DNA from: Myxococcota bacterium
GTDB lineage: Bacteria; Myxococcota_A; UBA796; UBA9615; JAKLKC01
Direction: 5' to 3'
DNA: 52,256 bases
Assembly: GCA_023150875.1 (NCBI GenBank)
Contig: JAKLKC010000049.1
Coordinates: 1 to 52,256, forward strand
The notes beneath the pieces were generated by a model. The model worked only from the letters and a program-made list of their open reading frames with translations, did not search any database and was not told the DNA's origin. Made by a program: the position numbers and the translations under genes. This document shows, piece after piece, positions 39,676 through 47,574 of the stretch. Position 1 is the stretch's first letter. Every line of letters starts with the position of its first letter.

Positions 39676-41054
39676 TCCCCACGGAGACGGACGTACTGGT
39701 GCTGGGAGCGGGGCTCGCCGGGTTGGCGGTGGCGGGGGAGCTGGGCGGGGACGCCGTGGTCCTGGAGAGGGAGGAGCGACCCGGGGGCCTCGTCCGGGCG
39801 GAGCTCATGGGGGGACACTGGTTCGACCACGTCCTCCACCTCCTCTACTTCCCCGATCCCGAGACGGAGGGGAAGGTGCGGGGGATCGTGGGAGACGCGC
39901 TGGTGCCGTGCCCCGCCGAGGCCTTCGTCGAGACCCGGGCCGGGGTCGCGCGCTTCCCCCTGCAATGCCACCTCGGCACCCTGGAGCGGGAGACCGTGGT
40001 GCGCTGCGTCTCCGACCTCGCCCGCGCCGCCGCCACCGGGGGCCCGCCCCCAGCCCACTACGAGGAGATGCTGCTGCGGACCTTCGGGCGGGAGCTGTGC
40101 GAGCTCTTCTTCCTGCCCTACAACCGCAAGATGTGGCGCCGGCCCCTGGACGCCCTGGCCCCCAGCGGCTTCCAGTGGAACATCGCCCGCCCGGCGCTCG
40201 AGGACGTCCTGCGGGGCGCGCTGGGCGGAGGCGCGGCGCCGGCGGCTCCCGGCGGGACGTGGTACCCGCGCCCCCCCGCGGGGGCCGAGGTCCGGGGGAT
40301 GGAGGTGCTGTCGCGCGCCCTGGCCAGGCGGGTCGAGCACCTGGCGCTGGGGGTGGAGGCACGCGTCATCGACCTGGACCGGCGGGAGGTGCGGGGCCGG
40401 GACCGCGCGGGACGGGAGGTCCGCTTCCGCTGGCGGCGCGCCTGCGTCGGCACCCTCCCGCTGCCCGCCATGGTCCTCGCGTGCCCCCAGGCGCCGCCAT
40501 CGTTGAAGGCGGCGTGCCGGGAGCTGGCGTGGAACCGCGTGTGGACGGTGGCCTTCGCCGTGCGCGGACCCCGGCCCCGGGGGCGCGGGCACTGGCGCTA
40601 CTACCCGGGCGAGGCGGTGCCCTTCACCCGCCTCGTCCACATGCACGAGTTCGACCCGCAGTCCGCCCCCGACGACGGGTGGTCCCTGCTGGCCGAGGTC
40701 CCCGAGCCCGGCGATGCGACGCCGCCCCCGGCGCCGGACCTGGTGCGCCGCGTCCGGGAGGGTTTGCATCGGGTGGGCGCCCTGCCCCCCGGATGCCGGA
40801 TCGTGAACGAGAGGGTGATCGCCGCCGATCCCGCGTACGTCGTCTTCGACGCCGGGACCGCCGGGACGCTGGCGCGGGCGAGGTCCTTCCTGGAGGGACG
40901 GGGGCTCTGGCCGCTGGGCCGCTACGGGCGCTGGGAGTACTCGTCCATGGGAGGGGTGATGAGGGACGGCTTCGCCCTCGGCGAGGAGCTGCGGACGGGC
41001 CGTCCGGCCTCGCCCGTCGGGACGGAGGCGTCGCGGGGGGCCCTGGCGCCATGA
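39672..41054 (+). CDS. FAD-dependent oxidoreductase (amine oxidase/UGM-like)
   Basis: A 460-residue flavoprotein. The FAD motif is DVLVLGAGLAGLAVAGELG, and the second ERPGGLVRAE is typical of amine-oxidase and UDP-galactopyranose-mutase (UGM)-like proteins, supported by YNRKMWRRPLDAL and PSGFQWNIARP. The C-terminus ends RYGRWEYSSMGGVMRDGFALGEEL (outlined), the usual FAD-closing motif. In a surface-glycan cluster a sugar ring or desaturation reaction is plausible, though true UGM length and residues are not assured. GTG 39672, and ATGA overlap with the next gene. Confidence 0.82.
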   Translation: MIPTETDVLVLGAGLAGLAVAGELGGDAVVLEREERPGGLVRAELMGGHWFDHVLHLLYFPDPETEGKVRGIVGDALVPCPAEAFVETRAGVARFPLQCHLGTLERETVVRCVSDLARAAATGGPPPAHYEEMLLRTFGRELCELFFLPYNRKMWRRPLDALAPSGFQWNIARPALEDVLRGALGGGAAPAAPGGTWYPRPPAGAEVRGMEVLSRALARRVEHLALGVEARVIDLDRREVRGRDRAGREVRFRWRRACVGTLPLPAMVLACPQAPPSLKAACRELAWNRVWTVAFAVRGPRPRGRGHWRYYPGEAVPFTRLVHMHEFDPQSAPDDGWSLLAEVPEPGDATPPPAPDLVRRVREGLHRVGALPPGCRIVNERVIAADPAYVVFDAGTAGTLARARSFLEGRGLWPLGRYGRWEYSSMGGVMRDGFALGEELRTGRPASPVGTEASRGALAP

Positions 41055-42085
41055 ACGCCTCCCCCCTCGCCTGCCTGGTCCTGGGCGCCGCCACCAGCCT
41101 GGTGACCACCGCCCTGGCCCGGGCCGCCGCCGTGCGCACGGGGCTCGTGGCCCGGCCGAACCCCATCGTCCCCCAGCACACGGCGCCCGTGGCCTACCTG
41201 GGCGGCTTGGGGCTGGCGGGGGGCGTGGCCTACGCCCTGGCGATCCTCCACGACGCGGGCGCGGTCCCGGAGCTGCTCGCCTCGCCCGAGGCCGGGGGAG
41301 TGATGGCGGGGTCCCTGGCCTTCCTCGCCCTGGGGCTCGCCGACGACGTCCGCCCCTTCACCCCCGGTCCGAAGCTCGCGCTCCAGGCGGTCGCGGCGGC
41401 GGTGGCGGTGGGCCTCGGCTGGGCGGCGCCACTGACGGGTCACCCGGCGCTGGACGCGGCGGCTTCGGCCCTGTGGGTGCTGGTGCTGGTGAACGCCACC
41501 AACTTCACGGACGTGTGCGACGGCCTGGTGGGTGGGCTCGGCGCCGTCACCGCCCTGGCCTTCGGCCTGCTGGGCCTCGCCGGCGGTCCCCTGCCCTTCG
41601 TCATCGCGGGGGCCTGCTTGGGGTTCCTGGTCTTCAACGCCCCGCCGGCGAGGATCTACCTGGGGGACGCCGGGAGCCACCTGCTCGGGTTCCTTCTGGC
41701 GGTGGGCACCCTGGACGTGGCGACCCGCGGCGTGGTGGCGGCCTGGCCGGCGGCGGCCCTGCTGGCGGGCGTGCCACTCTTCGAGCTGGTGTTCATCACC
41801 GGCGTACGGGTGGGCAAGGGGCTGCCGTGGTGGCGGGGGAGCCCCGATCACTTCTCGCTCCGGGCGCAGGCGGCGGGACTGGGCCGATGGCGGACCAACG
41901 CACTCGCCTGGACCGCCGCGGCGACCCTGGCCGGGGTGGCCTGGTCCCTGCTCCACCTGCCGGCGTGGGGCGGCGCGGTGGTGCTGGCGTGGGTCGCGCT
42001 CGCAGCCGGGGCGATCGCAAGGTGGCTCCTGCGGCACGATCCGCGTTCGGTGGCCCGGCACGCCGCCGCGGGGGGTGCCCGATGA
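41051..42085 (+). CDS. WecA/MraY-family polyprenyl-phosphate sugar-1-phosphate transferase
   Basis: A 344-residue integral membrane protein with about ten helices. Family marks are NATNFTDVCDGLVGG (Mg/diphosphate Asp pair), ARIYLGDAGSHLLGFLL, and the late GSPDHFSLR, the HxxxR of the carbohydrate-binding loop. It transfers a sugar-1-phosphate (often GlcNAc or a HexNAc) from a UDP-sugar to undecaprenyl phosphate, the first committed step of repeat-unit assembly. In this operon it therefore starts the glycan whose sugars are altered by the neighbouring enzymes. ATG 41051 overlaps the previous stop (ATGA); the next gene overlaps by four bases. Confidence 0.9.
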   Translation: MNASPLACLVLGAATSLVTTALARAAAVRTGLVARPNPIVPQHTAPVAYLGGLGLAGGVAYALAILHDAGAVPELLASPEAGGVMAGSLAFLALGLADDVRPFTPGPKLALQAVAAAVAVGLGWAAPLTGHPALDAAASALWVLVLVNATNFTDVCDGLVGGLGAVTALAFGLLGLAGGPLPFVIAGACLGFLVFNAPPARIYLGDAGSHLLGFLLAVGTLDVATRGVVAAWPAAALLAGVPLFELVFITGVRVGKGLPWWRGSPDHFSLRAQAAGLGRWRTNALAWTAAATLAGVAWSLLHLPAWGGAVVLAWVALAAGAIARWLLRHDPRSVARHAAAGGAR

Positions 42086-43584
42086 CGGGTGGCGCGGGCG
42101 CGGGGGGCGCGGGGCCCCGCCTGCTGTGGATCCACCAGAACTTCGTCACCGCGCGCCAGGCGGGGAACAGTCGCCCCGTCCACCTGGTGGCGGCGCTGCT
42201 GGCGGCGGGGTGGCGGGTGGACGTGGTGTGCAGCCAGGTGACCTACCTGGGGGACGCCGCCGTCCCCCCCGCCCGGCACGCGGTGGTGGAGAGGGAGGGG
42301 GGCCTGGCCCTGCACCGGCTGCCCGAGGGGGGCCGGAGCGGATGGGCGGCGGGACGGGGGACGGCCTACGCCGCGTTCTCGGCGCGTTCCCTGGCCTACG
42401 CCATCCGCCTGCCAAAGCCGGACGTCGTCCTGTGCTCCTCCCCTCCTCTGCCCCAGGCCCTCCCCGGGCTGCTGGCTGCGGCCTGGGGGCGGTGCCCCTG
42501 GGTGCTGGAGGTGCGAGACCTGTGGCCCGCGGTGGTGGTCGAGGGGGGATTGCTGAGGGGGCGGCCGCTGGTGGCGGCGATGGAGTGGATCGAGGCCCTC
42601 TCCTACCGCGTCGCCGACGGGTGCGTCGCGGTGTCCCCGGGCTTCGTCCCCTACCTGCGGGCCATGGGCCTGGCGGAGGCGGGGATCGTCGTGGCGCCGA
42701 CGGGGGGAGATCCGCGACTCACGGAGGACGCGACGCCCCCGGACCGGGGCTGGAGGCGGCGGCTGGGGCTCGAGGAGCGGTTCGTGGCCCTGTACGCCGG
42801 CTCGTTCAACGAGGCGTATGGCCTGGACGTGCTGCTGGACGCCGCGCGGGCCGCGGCCGGCACCCTCCCCCGCCTGGCCTTCGTGTTCGCGGGCAACGGC
42901 CGGGGGCGAGACCGCATCGAGAGGGCGGCCCGGGAGGTTCCGGGGATCTTTCACCTGGGCAGCCTGCCCAAGGACGAGCTGGTGAAGGTCCTGCGGAGTG
43001 CCGACGCCGCCCTGGTCCCCCACGCCGCCTGGTCGCTGGTGGACACGTCCATCTCGGGGAAGGCCATCGACGCCCTGGCGGCGGGGGTGCCGGTGGTCGC
43101 GTTCCGGCAGGGGACGTCGGGGCTGCTGGTGGCGGCGGCGGGGGCCGGCCGGGTGCTGGACGAGGCGGGGCCCGCCGAGTTGCTGGGGGCGCTGCGGGAC
43201 CTCGCCACCATGGACCCCACCGAGCGGGCCGCGATGGGCCGGCGGGGGAGGGAGTGGGCGCGGCGCTGGGTGCCGGCGGCAAGGACGGGGGCGGACGTGC
43301 GGGGGGCGGTGGAGGCGGCGGCGAGACTCGGGGGGCGGTCCCGGCGGGCCTGGGCCGCGCGCCTCATCCGGGCCGGCGCCGGCGCGGCGCGGGACGTGGC
43401 GTCGGGGAGGTCCCGGAGGGCGGTGGCGGACCTGTCTGGGCCGGAGGTGAGGGAGCGGACCCTGGGGGCGGCGTTCGGCGAGTGGAGGCGGGCGAGGGAG
43501 CGGGAGGGGGGGGTGGCGGGGGTGCGAACGGCAGGGGTGGCCCCGGAGGTGCCGGGGCTGCTGTCGGCGCGGGGGGGTGCATGA
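42082..43584 (+). CDS. GT4-type glycosyltransferase
   Basis: A 500-residue GT-B glycosyltransferase, group 1 (GT4). The N-terminal acceptor domain starts LLWIHQNFVTARQAGNSRPVHL, the GT4-typical N-terminus (outlined). The donor domain carries ALYAGSFNEAYGLDVLL, LGSLPKDELVKVLRSADAALVPH, and the EX7E-like region around DTSISGKAIDALAAGVPVVA, whose acidic residues bind the nucleotide sugar. The last 120 residues are Arg/Ala-rich, poorly ordered and extend beyond usual family length. The start ATG 42082 overlaps the previous stop. It ends the operon; 376 non-coding bases follow. Confidence 0.88.
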   Translation: MTGGAGAGGAGPRLLWIHQNFVTARQAGNSRPVHLVAALLAAGWRVDVVCSQVTYLGDAAVPPARHAVVEREGGLALHRLPEGGRSGWAAGRGTAYAAFSARSLAYAIRLPKPDVVLCSSPPLPQALPGLLAAAWGRCPWVLEVRDLWPAVVVEGGLLRGRPLVAAMEWIEALSYRVADGCVAVSPGFVPYLRAMGLAEAGIVVAPTGGDPRLTEDATPPDRGWRRRLGLEERFVALYAGSFNEAYGLDVLLDAARAAAGTLPRLAFVFAGNGRGRDRIERAAREVPGIFHLGSLPKDELVKVLRSADAALVPHAAWSLVDTSISGKAIDALAAGVPVVAFRQGTSGLLVAAAGAGRVLDEAGPAELLGALRDLATMDPTERAAMGRRGREWARRWVPAARTGADVRGAVEAAARLGGRSRRAWAARLIRAGAGAARDVASGRSRRAVADLSGPEVRERTLGAAFGEWRRAREREGGVAGVRTAGVAPEVPGLLSARGGA

Positions 43585-43960
43585 CGGGGGGCGGTGGGAT
43601 GCCGTGCCCACGCGGTCGCCGCCCACCGCCCTGGCCCCCCATGGCATCCCTCTTCGTTCGCCGCGGGGCCAGGACGGGCCACTCCGCTCTGCGGGCGAGC
43701 CCGGGACGGCGAGCCGATTCCGTGGTTTCGCGGGTCGGCGACCGTCACGCACCGCGGGGGTGCCGTCCGGATGTAATGGAGTGTAATGGACGGGGCTTGA
43801 GGTCCCCTTGCGACGCGGCCGAAGATCCTCGCCCCACCCAGGGTGGGGGGACGGTGGTGGGTACGTCGCGCGCGCGGGCGCGCGGGCACGCCGGTGAGCG
43901 GGTTCGCGAGCGCTCGAGTGCGCCAGTGCGCGGGCGCACGCGAGGGGCGAACGAGACCCC
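43585..43960. other. Intergenic region with simple repeats
   Basis: No gene was identified. It holds TGTAATGGA twice at about 43774-43797 (spaced 10 bases), a palindrome CCCCACCC-A-GGGTGGGG (43832-43848), and a CG-alternating stretch (about 43866-43940) of GCGC and GGGCGC blocks. The converging genes on either side end toward it from the left (plus) and right (minus), so it is a terminal zone of two operons. Confidence 0.5.
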
Positions 43961-45136
43961 TTACTTCCCCTCCACCACCAGCCCATCGAACGGCGTCCCC
44001 TCCCGCAGCAGCCCGCCGTAACGGGCGTCCCCCCGCAGGTACAGCCCGAGGAAGTCGACGGACAGGGCGTTGGCGATCTCCTGGACCTCGGAGGGGGGAC
44101 GGAACGGAGGCTCGCAGTCCTCGACGTATCCGGGGACGATCTCGCACATGTTGGAGAAGCCGTAGTGGCCGGCGAGGTCCACGGACGCCAGCCACGAGGG
44201 CTCGGGGGTGCCCTCCCACATCGGCTCCACCTCGGTGTCGGGCTCGCAGACGTCGTCCATGAGGCCCGAGAAGTACAGCATCGGCGCGTCGATGGCGTCC
44301 AGGCCCTCGGTGCCGACCAGGCCCGGGCCGCACGGGGTCATGGCCACTCCGGCGAGGAAGCGGGGATCGCCCAGGTCGGCCGGGAAGGTGACGCCGTACG
44401 ACTCGAACACCGCCTCGCTCCCGAACGGGGCCTGGTGGAGGATCCACCCCGCCACCGCCGCGGTGGTGAACCCGCCGTAGCTGTGCCCGGAGACCGCCGC
44501 GCGCTGGCCGTCCACCCGGCCGGCGAAGGGGTCACCCGGGTCCTCCCCCAGGGCGATGGCCGCGTCCAGCGTCGCCGAGACATCCCGGGGCCGCCACGCA
44601 GCCACCTCCACCTCGTGGGCCGCGTCGTAGTCGGCAAAGGTGTTCCACGGGTGGTTCGGCGCCGCCACGAGGTAGCCGTGGCTGGCGAGGCGCTCGGTGA
44701 AGAAGACCGACTGGAAGTTGATGCCCTGGTACCCGTGGCTGAACACCACCACCGGCCAGGCCGAGTCCCCCGCCGCCGGCGGCGCGTCCTGGACCGCCTC
44801 GCCGAACACGAAGGCGGGCTCCCCTCCCACCGCCTCCGCCGGGTACCAGACCAGCAGGTCCAGCATCACGTTGCGCTCCTCCTCATAGGTCCGCACCTCC
44901 CGCATGCCCACGGCAAAGGGTCCTGGGGCGAGGGGATCGCGCCAGTCCGGCAGGGTCGCAGCGTCGTCGTCCGCGGTGTCGTCGTCGGCGGGGGTGGAGC
45001 CGGGATCGCCGGGCGAGGAGACGGCTTCGCACCCCAGCGCGAAGCCGAGGACAGAGAGCGCCGTGAGGGTGGAGGACCAGCGGAGGGTTCGGGAGCCCAC
45101 CCTCCGAGGGGCGGGGCGAACGGGGCGGAGGGTCAT
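43961..45136 (-). CDS. Secreted alpha/beta hydrolase lipoprotein (PAF-acetylhydrolase-like)
   Basis: A 391-residue protein with an N-terminal export segment (TLRWSSTLTALSVLGFALGC) whose Cys may be lipidated, followed by an Asp/Thr-rich linker (TPADDDTADDDAATLP). The hydrolase fold shows FSHGYQG (oxyanion region), and GHSYGG (about residue 216-221), the nucleophile elbow with Ser. Further His and Asp (SVDLAGHYGFSNMC, DVCEPDTEV) complete the likely triad. PAF-acetylhydrolase/dienelactone-hydrolase-type proteins act on short-chain lipid esters; the substrate is unknown. ATG 45136. Its acidic linker resembles that of the GH5 protein at 9108, which suggests a shared lipoprotein style. Confidence 0.82.
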   Translation of the reverse strand: MTLRPVRPAPRRVGSRTLRWSSTLTALSVLGFALGCEAVSSPGDPGSTPADDDTADDDAATLPDWRDPLAPGPFAVGMREVRTYEEERNVMLDLLVWYPAEAVGGEPAFVFGEAVQDAPPAAGDSAWPVVVFSHGYQGINFQSVFFTERLASHGYLVAAPNHPWNTFADYDAAHEVEVAAWRPRDVSATLDAAIALGEDPGDPFAGRVDGQRAAVSGHSYGGFTTAAVAGWILHQAPFGSEAVFESYGVTFPADLGDPRFLAGVAMTPCGPGLVGTEGLDAIDAPMLYFSGLMDDVCEPDTEVEPMWEGTPEPSWLASVDLAGHYGFSNMCEIVPGYVEDCEPPFRPPSEVQEIANALSVDFLGLYLRGDARYGGLLREGTPFDGLVVEGK

Positions 45137-45916
45137 GGCGGCGGCCGGCCCGCGGGGGGAAGCGCGCTCGGGAGGCGGACCGAGGGGAGGCCGCCCCGGC
45201 GCTCCGCGGTTCCCGGACTTCTACACCAACGGCGGCCCCGCAGTCCCGCCCCCGCCGCCGAATTCCCGCCCTCGGGCGGGGTCGGTCCCGGGGAAGACCG
45301 TCGCGATGCGTTGCCCGCGCCCGACGTACACGCCAGCCAGCGTCCTCCGTTTCATCGGCGCACGGGGCCATCGCGATACATCAGGAGGATACTGGGTATG
45401 AAACGCGGAGGGATGCGAGGGTTGAACCAAAGAGACACACAGAGCACAGAGGAAGAGGCAAGGGGCGTCCGTGGAACCGATGTCAGGGACACGAGTCGCC
45501 CGGCTCTCCAGGACCCATGGGTCGTTGTGCGGAGCCTCCTTCAACTGCGATGGTTCCTCATCCGCATCGTCCTCTCCGTGTCCTCTGTGTCTCTGTGGTT
45601 CATTCCGGTCCGCCCCTTCCTGTCTGTGGTTCATCCTGGTTCACCCCTTCCCCCCGCCCGTCGCCCTCCAGTGACCCTGCGCTCGGTCCGCGCCCATGCC
45701 TGCCCCCCGGGAGAGCGGGCCCCTCCCCTTCCCCCCCGTCGATCACGGGCGCTCCGGCTCCACCTTGACGGTGGAGGAGGCGGGCCCCAATGTGCGGTCC
45801 AGTGGATCGGCTCGATCCAGGAGGAGTCACCGCATGAACCTCGCATCGATGGAGAGTGGACCGTCTCGGACCTTGAGCTGGCCGACGGTGTCGGGAACGG
45901 CAGGTTCTGACCCCCG
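45137..45916. other. Long intergenic region with inverted repeat element
   Basis: 780 bases without a supported gene. The right half holds the GTGTCTCTGTGGTTC-type repeat (45424-45632, own entry). The rest is unremarkable GC-rich DNA. The open frame 45221-45634 (minus) reads through the repeat and is judged spurious. Divergent promoters for 43961-45136 on the left would be near 45137. Confidence 0.6.
45424..45632. repeat. Inverted repeat element with CTCTGTGTCTCTGTGGTTC arms
   Basis: One arm (45424-45452, on the minus strand ending in GTCTCTTTGGTTC) is roughly inverted relative to 45582-45601, which reads CCTCTGTGTCTCTGTGGTTC on the plus strand. A third short copy (CTGTCTGTGGTTC) lies at 45620-45632. 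The AT content is higher than the flanks. It looks like a MITE- or REP-like element. No transposase is nearby. Confidence 0.6.
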
Positions 45917-47503
45917 TCACGGGGGGAGCGACTGGGGCTGCGACCTCTCGCGGAGGGAGGGGAAGGTGGCCGCGCGCCGAAGGAGGCGGTCCAGCTCGCC
46001 GGGGTCCACCGGCTTGACGAGGTGGGCGTCGAAGCCCGCCTCGCGAGCCCGGCGCCGGACGTCGCCACCGCCGAAGCCCGACAGCGCGACGAGGGTGATC
46101 GGGGCCTCCCGGTGCATGCCCCTCAGGCGGCGGGCGACCTCGTACCCGTCCACCCCCGGCAGGCCGATGTCCACCAGGGCGACGTCCGAGCGGCGGACGG
46201 CGGCCCGCTCGACGGCCTCCTCCCCGTCCGCGGCGACCTCCACGTCGTACCCCTGGATCTGGAGCAGGTCCCGGAGCGCCTCCCGGGCGTCGGGTTGGTC
46301 CTCCACCAGCAGCACCCGGCATCCCACCCCGAGGAAGGAGTCGCCCCGGCTGCTCGCCTCGATGGGCCCGGGGTCCACGGCGGGCAGGCGGACCACGAAC
46401 TCGGCTCCCTGCCCGGGACCGGCGCTGGTCGCCTCGACGTCGCCACCGTGGTTGCGGACCAGGGATCGCACCAGCGCCAGACCCAGGCCGAGTCCTCCCA
46501 CGGGACGGGCGACTCCGGCCTCCCCCTGGCAGAAGGGATCGAAGACCCGGGGCAGGAGCCCCGGATCGATCCCGATCCCGTCGTCGCGCACCCCGACGAC
46601 GACCTGATCCCCCTCCCTGCGGGCCCAGATCCGCACATGACCCCCTGGAGGGGTGTACTTCAAGGCGTTGTCCAGGAGGTTGTCGAAGACCTGGGCCAGC
46701 CGCCGCGGGTCCCCGCAGATCGCCAGCGGATCGGGTCCGAGGTCCATCGACAACGAGTGGCGGCGCTCCTCGGCGCCCGGGCGGCGTGCCTCGACGCACC
46801 TCGCCAAGAGGTCGGCCAGGTCCACTTCCCGCGGCGCCAGGGGCAGCTTGTCCGCGGCGATCCGCGAGAAGTCCAGCAGGTCCTCCACCAGGCCGGCCAG
46901 GTGCCGGCTCTGGCGCCCGATCACGCCGACCTGGCGCGCCACCAGGGGGTCTGAGAGCCCGCGGCGCTCCAGCACTCGCACCGCGTTCGTGATCGCCGAG
47001 AGGGGATTACGGAGCTCGTGGGCCAACAACGCCAGCAGTGCCCCCTCCCGTGGGTCGGGAGTCCGAGTCTCCGAGGGGCCGCCTCCGCCGGCCCCCTCGC
47101 CGCCTCGGAGTGGCTCGCGGGGAAGGGCCTCGAACCTCGCGCCCGGGCGCGGGATCTCCACTACCACCACCGCGACGCGAAGCACCCCTCCGACCGCGCC
47201 CAAAGGCTGGAGCCAGGCCAGCACTTCCCGGACGGACCCGCCACCGGCGACGCGGTGCACACACGCAAGCCCGTCGCCCGTGGCGACGGCGCGCCGGAAC
47301 GCCGCCTCGAACTCGAGGCGATCTTCGGGCACCACGCAGTCGGCCCATCGGGGCCGTTCCCCGCCCGCCGAGGCCCCCAACGTGGCCAGAGCACGCCGGG
47401 ACGCGCTCTCGATCTCCCCCGACACCGCGGACGCCACGAACCCCTCGAGCTCGAGCGCGTCCAGCACCAGGCTGATTGCCTCCGTCCCCTCGGTGGCAGT
47501 CAT
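45917..47503 (-). CDS. Hybrid sensor histidine kinase/response regulator
   Basis: A 528-residue signalling protein. About residues 1-140 form a poorly conserved PAS-like sensor part. The phosphoacceptor helix has LLAHELRNPLSAITNAVRVLE with His162. The ATPase domain shows DNLLDNALKYTPPGGHVR (N box), DDGIGIDPGLL (G1), and GGLGLGLALVRSLVRNHGG (G2). From about 395 comes a receiver domain: VLLVEDQPDAREALRDLL, phosphoacceptor Asp in VALVDIGLPGVDGYEV (about D445), VALSGFGGGD, and HLVKPVDPGEL. It senses an unknown signal in the cytoplasm (no membrane helix) and ends in an attached receiver. ATG 47503 follows GGGAGGGGG. It is upstream of no obvious partner and follows the RamB-like regulator on the same strand with a 71-base gap. 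Confidence 0.9.
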   Translation of the reverse strand: MTATEGTEAISLVLDALELEGFVASAVSGEIESASRRALATLGASAGGERPRWADCVVPEDRLEFEAAFRRAVATGDGLACVHRVAGGGSVREVLAWLQPLGAVGGVLRVAVVVVEIPRPGARFEALPREPLRGGEGAGGGGPSETRTPDPREGALLALLAHELRNPLSAITNAVRVLERRGLSDPLVARQVGVIGRQSRHLAGLVEDLLDFSRIAADKLPLAPREVDLADLLARCVEARRPGAEERRHSLSMDLGPDPLAICGDPRRLAQVFDNLLDNALKYTPPGGHVRIWARREGDQVVVGVRDDGIGIDPGLLPRVFDPFCQGEAGVARPVGGLGLGLALVRSLVRNHGGDVEATSAGPGQGAEFVVRLPAVDPGPIEASSRGDSFLGVGCRVLLVEDQPDAREALRDLLQIQGYDVEVAADGEEAVERAAVRRSDVALVDIGLPGVDGYEVARRLRGMHREAPITLVALSGFGGGDVRRRAREAGFDAHLVKPVDPGELDRLLRRAATFPSLRERSQPQSLPP

Positions 47504-47574
47504 TGCGCCCCCTCCCGCCCGGGTGCCCCCCGGCAGCGGTCGAAGGCATTGTACGTCCGGAGGGTGGCGCGGCG

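Noticed and set aside
43832-43848. CCCCACCC-A-GGGTGGGG as terminator
   Set aside because: There is only one base between arms, so an RNA hairpin would be strained, and no T-tract follows. Listed only as a palindrome.
45221-45634. 137-codon minus-strand frame across the 45.4-kb repeat
   Set aside because: Low-complexity translation of the repeat (His/Arg/Glu runs); no ribosome-binding site or conserved residues.
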